A stretch of 64,000 nucleotides of DNA from NCBI GenBank assembly GCA_002699145.1, contig PABK01000058.1, positions 240,427 through 304,426 of the forward strand, read 5' to 3'. Positions 58,082 to 64,000 of this stretch are shown one piece after another. Numbering within the stretch: position 1 is the first letter of the stretch; each line of letters begins with the position of its first letter. The DNA comes from Halioglobus sp. GTDB taxonomy: Bacteria; Pseudomonadota; Gammaproteobacteria; Pseudomonadales; Halieaceae. Position numbers and translations under genes: made by a program. The notes beneath the pieces are model-generated. The model saw only the letters and a program-made list of their open reading frames with translations. It ran no database searches and was not told the DNA's origin.

Positions 58082-58753
58082 CCCAGCTCCTGCTTCCCGC
58101 GTGGCGCACAGTGGCGCTGCTCTGCGGCCTGCTCGCGGGCCTGTGCGCGACACCGGCGCACGCGCTGCCGGAGGACCGCGAACAACCCATCCACATCACC
58201 GCCGATAAAGCGGTGCGCGATGAAAAGCGCGGGTTGACCGTGTACAGCGGCAATGTCGAGATGCGCCAGGGCAGCATGGAACTCGAGGCGGACACCCTGA
58301 CCATCTACCACGAGGCCAACGACGCCAACAAGATTGTCGCGCGCGGCGCCCCCGCGCGCATGCGCCAACAGCCCGAGATCGACAAGGGGCTGGTGCACGC
58401 CCACGCCGCCATCATCACCTACCTGCGCGACGTCGAACGCGTCAACCTGCGCAAGGGCGCACACCTGGAACGCGACGACGGCACACTGGTGACCGGCGAT
58501 TCCATCGACTATTTCATCATCAAGCAGCTGGTCAAGGCGGAGTCGGACCGCAACGACGAGGACAACAAGGTCGTGGTGGTAATACCGCCGAGTGTCCACC
58601 AGGGCGCAGCGGCGGACGACGCGCCGCCCCCCGGGGACGACGCCGGGACGCCGCCGGAGAGTACAGCGGCGCCCGAGGCGGCCCCCGCACCCGGCGAGGC
58701 GGGCAGCGAGGACGGCGCGGACGACACGGGGCAGGCGACAGAAGACGGTGGCG

Positions 58754-58776
<23 letters not shown>
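58078..58776 (+). CDS. lptA: LPS export periplasmic bridge protein LptA
   Basis: Forms the beta-jellyroll bridge that carries LPS across the periplasm. 232 residues: Sec signal (about 1-28, cut near AHA), OstA domain (about 35-165, [27 protein letters not shown]), then a long low-complexity tail (about 178-232) rich in Ala, Pro, Asp, Glu and Gly. E. coli LptA is about 185 residues, so the tail is extra. The start overlaps kdsC, leaving no space for lptC. Confidence 0.93.
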
Positions 58777-59479
<703 letters not shown>

Positions 59480-59538
59480 GGCCGCGCGCCGGGCTTAATT
59501 TCGGCCTGGTTCACACTTGCGTCGATTTCCGCAAAATT

Positions 59539-59566
59539 TTGTAAGCAATTTTCACGCCAATAGATT
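59539..59566 (+). promoter_or_regulatory. Putative rpoN promoter
   Basis: A -35 TTGTAA (59539-59544) and -10 TAGATT (59561-59566) with a 16-bp spacer in the 174-bp gap between lptB and rpoN; the palindrome CAAAATTTTG at about 59532-59541 abuts it. Confidence 0.55.
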
Positions 59567-59653
59567 GCATCCGGCGCAAACCGGGGGCTAAACTGGTGCC
59601 GACAAGCTATTTAGGGGGCCCAGGGGCACACCGCGAAACGCCCGGGGACATCG

Positions 59654-61156
59654 ATGAAACAGTCTCTGCAACTGAAGCTCGGTCAGCAGCTGACCATGAC
59701 GCCGCAACTGCAACAGGCAATACGCCTGCTGCAGCTGTCGACCATGGATCTGCAGCAGGAGATTCAGCAGGCGCTGGACAGCAATCCCCTGCTGGAAGTG
59801 ACCGAGGACGAGGACAGCGACGCCCCCGAGGAGTCCTGGAGCGAGGAGGCGAAGGCCAGCGACAGCGACGGCCCGCTGCAGAACCTGGAACAGGCGGCCA
59901 GCGCCGACAGCGACAGTGACAGCTGGGACAGCGACCAGGGCCAGGCGGCCATGCCCGAGGACCTGCCCGTCGATACCCAGTGGGACGACCTGCTGCCCTC
60001 GGCCTCCGCCCCGGCGCCCGCCGGCGAAGACTTCCCCGACAACGACTTCGACAACAGGAACAGCAGCAGCGATTCGCTGCGCGAACAGCTGCTGTGGCAG
60101 CTCAGCCTGACGCGCCTGTCCGACACCGATCGCCTGATCGCGCTGGCCATCATCGACGCCACCGACGGTCGCGGGCGCCTGCTGATGAGCCTGGAGGAAA
60201 TCCACGAATCCCTGGTCGAGCACCTGGAAATCGACCTGGACGAGGTGGTGGCGGTACTGCACTGCCTGCAGCAGTTCGAGCCCGCCGGCGTCTGCACCCG
60301 CGACCTGCAGGAATGCCTGCAGGTGCAACTGGAACAACTGCCCCCGCAGACACCCTGGCTGGAACAGGCCAAGCTGGTGATCAGTCGCTACATCAACCAG
60401 CTCGCCAGCAGCGATTTCAACCAGATTCAGCGTCGCACCCGCCTGCGCGAACACGAGTTGAAGGAAGTACTGGCCCTGATCCAGTCGCTGGACCCCAACC
60501 CGGGGCATACCGCGGTGCCCGACGAGGTCGAGTACATCGTACCCGACGTGTTCGTGAGCAAGCGCGAGGGGCGCTGGGTGGTGGAACTGAACCCGGACAT
60601 CGCCCCGCGGCTGCGCATCAACAGCAACTACGCGAGTCTGATCAAGCGCGCCGACAGCAGCGCGGACAACACCTTCCTGCGCGACAACCTGCAGGAGGCC
60701 CGCTGGTTCCTGAAGAGCCTGCACAGCCGCAACGAGACGCTGATGAAGGTCGCCTCGAAGATCGTCGAACACCAGCGCAATTTCCTCGAATACGGCGAGG
60801 AAGCCATGAAACCGCTGGTCCTGCACGATATTGCCGAGGCGGTGGAAATGCACGAATCGACCATTTCCAGGGTGACGACCAACAAGTACATGCACACGCC
60901 GCGCGGGATCTACGAGCTGAAATACTTCTTCTCCAGCCACGTGGCGACCACCGCCGGCGGCGAGTGCTCGTCGACGGCCATCCGCGCCCTGATCAAGAAA
61001 CTGGTTGCCGCGGAAAACCCGCGCAAACCGCTCAGCGACAGCAAGATTACCCAGCTGCTCGAGGAACAGGGCATCAAGGTCGCCCGCCGCACCATCGCAA
61101 AATACCGCGACACACTGTTTATTCCGCCCTCCAACGAACGCAAGCGCCTGGTCTAG
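59654..61156 (+). CDS. rpoN: RNA polymerase sigma-54 factor
   Basis: Sigma factor for -24/-12 promoters requiring AAA+ activators. 500 residues: N-terminal activator-interacting region ([20 protein letters not shown]), acidic region II (about 50-130, many Asp/Ser), core-binding and DNA-binding regions, and the RpoN box ARRTIAKYR near the C-terminus. Followed by hpf, ptsN, rapZ and ptsO in the standard order. It probably reads the pilA promoter in this window. Confidence 0.97.
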   Translation: MKQSLQLKLGQQLTMTPQLQQAIRLLQLSTMDLQQEIQQALDSNPLLEVTEDEDSDAPEESWSEEAKASDSDGPLQNLEQAASADSDSDSWDSDQGQAAMPEDLPVDTQWDDLLPSASAPAPAGEDFPDNDFDNRNSSSDSLREQLLWQLSLTRLSDTDRLIALAIIDATDGRGRLLMSLEEIHESLVEHLEIDLDEVVAVLHCLQQFEPAGVCTRDLQECLQVQLEQLPPQTPWLEQAKLVISRYINQLASSDFNQIQRRTRLREHELKEVLALIQSLDPNPGHTAVPDEVEYIVPDVFVSKREGRWVVELNPDIAPRLRINSNYASLIKRADSSADNTFLRDNLQEARWFLKSLHSRNETLMKVASKIVEHQRNFLEYGEEAMKPLVLHDIAEAVEMHESTISRVTTNKYMHTPRGIYELKYFFSSHVATTAGGECSSTAIRALIKKLVAAENPRKPLSDSKITQLLEEQGIKVARRTIAKYRDTLFIPPSNERKRLV

Positions 61157-61296
61157 TGCGCCCGGAGCCTGCTGTGTGCGCCCCGGGGGCGGCGGGTCTG
61201 TGGTGACGACCCAAACTGGTCTAGAATCAACATAGCAAACACCGGTTTCACCGGTCCCGGGCGGATTTTCGCCCGGCGCAGCAAAGGGAGTATTTC

Positions 61297-61584
61297 ATGC
61301 AATTAAACATCAGTGGCCATCACCTGGACCTGACCCCCCCACTCAAGGAGTATGTAGAGAGCAAGTTCGAACGCCTGCAACGCCACTTCGACCAGATCGA
61401 CACCACCCACGTCATTCTCTCCGTGGAGAAGATGGTGCAAAAAGCAGAGGCGACCGTGCACATCGCGGGCGCGGACCTGTTCGCGGCCGCCGAGGACGAG
61501 GACATGTACGCCGCTATCGATGCACTGGCCGACAAACTGGACCGCCAGCTCATCAAGCACAAACAAAAGCACCGGGGGCACTGA
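61297..61584 (+). CDS. hpf: Ribosome hibernation promoting factor
   Basis: 95-residue short HPF that dimerises 70S ribosomes into 100S in stationary phase. Beta-alpha-beta-beta-beta-alpha core with MQLNISGHHLDLTPPLKEYV and MYAAIDALADKLDRQLIKHK. A TAGAAT at about 61222-61227 upstream may be a -10. Gap to rpoN 140 bp. Confidence 0.95.
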   Translation: MQLNISGHHLDLTPPLKEYVESKFERLQRHFDQIDTTHVILSVEKMVQKAEATVHIAGADLFAAAEDEDMYAAIDALADKLDRQLIKHKQKHRGH

Positions 61585-61596
61585 CCGCGTCACACC

Positions 61597-62055
61597 ATGC
61601 ATGCCTTCAGCAAGATTCTGACCCCGGCGCGGACCGTCTGCCATGTCCCCGGGTCGAGCAAGAAAAGACTGTTCGAAACCATCGCGCGCATCATCGCCGA
61701 CGACCAGCCGCAGATGCCCTACGACGAGGTGCTGGACAACCTCGTGGCGCGGGAAAAGCTCGGCAGCACCGGGCTGGGCCAGGGTATTGCCATCCCGCAC
61801 TGCCGCGCCGAGCACTGCACCGCCCCGCTGGGCACCCTGATCTCCCTGGCGCAGCCGATCCCCTTCGACGCGCCGGATGAGCGCGACGTGGACCTGTTGT
61901 TCGTGCTGCTGGTGCCCCCGGAGGCGCACCAGCAGCACCTGGACATCCTCGCCGAGATAGCGCGCCGCCTCAGCGAGGCCGCGTACTGCGAGCGCCTGCG
62001 CGCCGCCACGGATGACCGCGGCCTGTTCGACGCCGCCGTCGGCGACACCGGCTGA
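61597..62055 (+). CDS. ptsN: PTS-Ntr IIA component PtsN
   Basis: Nitrogen-PTS phospho-acceptor that regulates potassium transport and other targets by its phosphorylation state. 152 residues; active His68 in GIAIPHCR. It starts 12 bases after hpf. Confidence 0.95.
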   Translation: MHAFSKILTPARTVCHVPGSSKKRLFETIARIIADDQPQMPYDEVLDNLVAREKLGSTGLGQGIAIPHCRAEHCTAPLGTLISLAQPIPFDAPDERDVDLLFVLLVPPEAHQQHLDILAEIARRLSEAAYCERLRAATDDRGLFDAAVGDTG

Positions 62056-62060
62056 GCCGT

Positions 62061-62915
62061 ATGCGCCTGATTGTCATCAGCGGCAGTTCCGGTTCAGGCA
62101 AGAGTACCGCGCTGAACCAGCTGGAGGATGAGGGCTTCTACTGCATCGACAACCTGCCCGTGGCGCTGCTGCCCTCCCTGGTGGAGGAAACCAGCGGCGC
62201 GGAGTTCGCGCAGTTCCACGGCACCGCGGTGGGTATCGACGCGCGCAACGCCTGGAAGGGGCTGGACGATTTCCCGCGCATTCTCGAGTCCCTGCCCGGC
62301 TCGGTCGACAGCCAGGTGCTGTTCCTCGACGCGCGGCGCGACACCCTCATCCAGCGCTTTGGCGAGACTCGCCGCAAACACCCGCTGAGCAGCGAGGACA
62401 CGCCGCTACCCGAGGCGATCGACAAGGAACGCGAACTGCTCGAGCCGATCTTCTCGGTCGCCTCCCTGGTGCTGGACACCAGCCAGATGACCATCTACGA
62501 GTTGCGCGACGCGATCAAGCAACGCCTGCTGGGCAAGAGCGAGGGCAACATGTCCATCCTCGTGCAGTCCTTCGGCTTCAAGCGCGGCGTGCCGGTGGAC
62601 GCGGACCTGGTGTTCGATGTGCGTATGCTGCCCAACCCGCACTGGGTCGGCGAGCTGCGCGGCAAGACCGGCCTGGACCCCGAGGTGCAGACCTTCCTGG
62701 AGGGGCAGCCGATGACCGGGGAGCTGTACGCCGACATCTGCAGCTACCTGGACACCTGGCTGCCGCGCTACCGCGACAGCAACCGCAGCTACATGACCAT
62801 CGCCGTGGGTTGTACCGGCGGGCAACATCGTTCAGTATATCTGGCCGACCGGCTGTACCGACACTACAAGACGCAGTACCAGGCGGTGGACGTGCGCCAC
62901 CGGGAACTTCAATAG
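62061..62915 (+). CDS. rapZ: RNase adapter protein RapZ
   Basis: P-loop protein that in enterics delivers GlmZ sRNA to RNase E and so controls GlmS and UDP-GlcNAc supply. 284 residues with Walker A GSSGSGKS at 8-15, the DARRDTLIQRFGETRRKHPL block and C-terminal IAVGCTGGQHRSVYLADRL. Whether this organism has GlmY/GlmZ is not visible. Confidence 0.95.
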   Translation: MRLIVISGSSGSGKSTALNQLEDEGFYCIDNLPVALLPSLVEETSGAEFAQFHGTAVGIDARNAWKGLDDFPRILESLPGSVDSQVLFLDARRDTLIQRFGETRRKHPLSSEDTPLPEAIDKERELLEPIFSVASLVLDTSQMTIYELRDAIKQRLLGKSEGNMSILVQSFGFKRGVPVDADLVFDVRMLPNPHWVGELRGKTGLDPEVQTFLEGQPMTGELYADICSYLDTWLPRYRDSNRSYMTIAVGCTGGQHRSVYLADRLYRHYKTQYQAVDVRHRELQ

Positions 62916-62927
62916 GGCCTGCCCGGC

Positions 62928-63197
62928 GTGATCCGAACCCAGCTCACCATCATCAACAAGCTCGGCCTGCACGCGCGCGCCGCCGCCAAGTTCGTCGCCT
63001 GCACCTCCGCGTTCTCCAGCAGCATCCAGGCCGGGGTCGACGGCCAGCTGGTGGACGCCAAGAGCATCATGTCGGTGATGATGCTGGCGGCCGGCAAGGG
63101 CACGGTGCTGGATGTGCAAATCGACGGCAGCGACGAGGAGGCCGCACTCGCGGCCTTGCGGGCGCTGATTGAAAATCGTTTCGAAGAAGCCGAATAG
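62928..63197 (+). CDS. ptsO: PTS-Ntr phosphocarrier NPr
   Basis: HPr-like carrier passing phosphate from EI-Ntr (PtsP) to PtsN. 89 residues, GTG start, active His15 in LGLHARAA, and the Ser-region motif AKSIMSVMMLAAGKGT. Ends the rpoN operon. Confidence 0.95.
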   Translation: MIRTQLTIINKLGLHARAAAKFVACTSAFSSSIQAGVDGQLVDAKSIMSVMMLAAGKGTVLDVQIDGSDEEAALAALRALIENRFEEAE

Positions 63198-63221
63198 CCG
63201 TTCAATCCGGCACTAATTCCA

Positions 63222-63250
63222 TTGTTGCTGTTCCGGGATTTCCGGATAAT
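63222..63250 (+). promoter_or_regulatory. Putative mgtE promoter
   Basis: A -35 TTGTTG (63222-63227) and -10 GATAAT (63245-63250) with a 17-bp spacer, in the 98-bp gap before mgtE. The leader is only about 40 nt, too short for an M-box riboswitch. Confidence 0.6.
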
Positions 63251-63295
63251 TGCGCCATCAGGTGATCGCCTGAGGGGTTGGGTCGGGAGATTGCA

Positions 63296-64000
63296 ATGGG
63301 CCAGAAAAACGTCGCGTCCCAGGATGCACTGGACAAGCTGACCAGCGCCCTGGAAAGCGGCACCTTCGTCGACGTCCGCCGCATGCTCAATGGCCTGTCA
63401 CCCGCGGACGTGGCCCACCTGCTGGAATCCTCACCGCCGAAGTTCCGCCACATCATCTGGCAGATGATGGAGATGGACCAGGAGGGTGAGGTCCTGGGCG
63501 AGTTGAGCGACGAGCTGCAGGCGCAGTTCCTGGGCAGCATGGACGCCGCCGAAGTCGCCGCCATCACCGAAGGGCTCGAAGACGACGACATCGCCGATAT
63601 CCTGCAGCAACTGCCGGACCGGGTCACCTTCGAAGTTCTAAACGCCATGGACCACCAGGACCGCGCGCGCCTGGAACAGGTGATGTTCTACCCGGACGAT
63701 GTCGCCGGCGGCCTGATGAACACCGACACCATCACCATTCGCGCGCGCCTGACCCTGGACGTGGTGCTGCGCTACCTGCGCCGCCACGACGAGATCCCGG
63801 CGATGACCGACAACCTGATCGTCGTCAATCGCGCGGACCAGTTCATCGGCCTGCTGCCGCTGCGCACCCTGCTGGTGTCCGACCCCGCCGCCAGCGTGCG
63901 CGAGATGATGGTGACCGACGTGGAGCCGATTGCCGTGGATATGCCCGACACCGAGGTGGCGCGATTGTTCGAGCGCAACGACTGGGTGTCCGCGCCGGTG
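63296..64000 (+). CDS. mgtE: Magnesium transporter MgtE, 5' part
   Basis: The frame opens at ATG 63296, with GGGAGA upstream, and runs off the window after 235 codons. The visible part is the cytosolic MgtE N domain (helical repeats with PADVAHLLE, LEDDDIADILQQLP and EQVMFYPDDVAGGLM) and the start of the CBS domains (TDNLIVVNRADQFIGLLPL). The membrane channel domain is beyond the end. The N and CBS domains sense Mg2+ and gate the channel. Confidence 0.93.
   Translation, partial: MGQKNVASQDALDKLTSALESGTFVDVRRMLNGLSPADVAHLLESSPPKFRHIIWQMMEMDQEGEVLGELSDELQAQFLGSMDAAEVAAITEGLEDDDIADILQQLPDRVTFEVLNAMDHQDRARLEQVMFYPDDVAGGLMNTDTITIRARLTLDVVLRYLRRHDEIPAMTDNLIVVNRADQFIGLLPLRTLLVSDPAASVREMMVTDVEPIAVDMPDTEVARLFERNDWVSAPV

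Noticed and set aside
63198-63295. Mg2+ riboswitch before mgtE
   Set aside because: The gap is only 98 bp and the predicted leader about 40 nt, too short for an M-box.

Overview
This window is a high-GC chromosomal segment from a gammaproteobacterium. Evidence for that is the dcw cell-division cluster running mraZ to lpxC and secA, the order petABC-sspA-sspB, rpoN-hpf-ptsN-rapZ-ptsO, the kds/lpt cluster facing mlaC-ibaG-his, and a meso-DAP-type MurE motif. The style (GC-rich, GTG starts, fused cytochrome b/c1) is compatible with marine lineages such as Cellvibrionales/Halieaceae, but that family-level placement is inference. Almost everything is core genome; there are no integrases, transposases, CRISPR arrays or tRNAs that I can see.

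Layout. 1-3.6 kb: a LysR regulator and malate synthase G, separated by copy A of an unusual palindromic repeat. 3.7-14.8 kb: a type IV pilus block. pilA is on the minus strand behind a sigma54-type promoter and followed by a strong terminator. Downstream of that terminator are two tandem paralogous TMTC-like multi-pass membrane proteins and a dolichyl-phosphate-sugar-synthase-like GT2, together a plausible but unproven pilin or surface glycosylation module. On the plus strand are a small HAMP membrane protein, pilB, pilC, pilD and coaE. 14.8-16.9 kb: mutT and argJ, then a repeat-rich spacer (three REP-like hairpins and a 42-bp minisatellite). 16.9-38.4 kb, all minus strand: secA, an M23 peptidase, lpxC, ftsZ, ftsA, ftsQ, ddlB, murC, murG, ftsW, murD, mraY, murF, murE, ftsI, ftsL, rsmH, mraZ, with a clear promoter and three MraZ boxes at the top. 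38.7-43.4 kb: RNase P RNA and rsmI facing lpoA-yraN-diaA-dolP.

43.4-49.7 kb, minus strand: sspB, sspA, a petB-petC gene fusion, petA, rpsI, rplM, copy B of the repeat, zapE. 49.9-52.4 kb: zapG, a Nif3/DUF34 protein and a DegS/AlgW protease. 52.4-55.4 kb: hisD, hisG (short form), ibaG and a mlaC that lacks its usual mlaFED, mlaB and murA companions. 55.6-64 kb, plus strand: a Ca2+/Na+ antiporter, kdsD, kdsC, lptA, lptB (no lptC), rpoN, hpf, ptsN, rapZ, ptsO and the 5' end of mgtE.

Themes: cell-envelope construction (peptidoglycan precursors, divisome, Lpo activator, lipid A, Kdo, LPS export), respiration, and type IV pili. RpoN, encoded here, probably drives pilA. The most unusual items are the repeat pair with a nearly identical 88-nt core but different, perfectly self-complementary arms; the pilin-linked TMTC pair; the bc1 fusion; and the thinned-out mla/murA/lptC neighbourhood.
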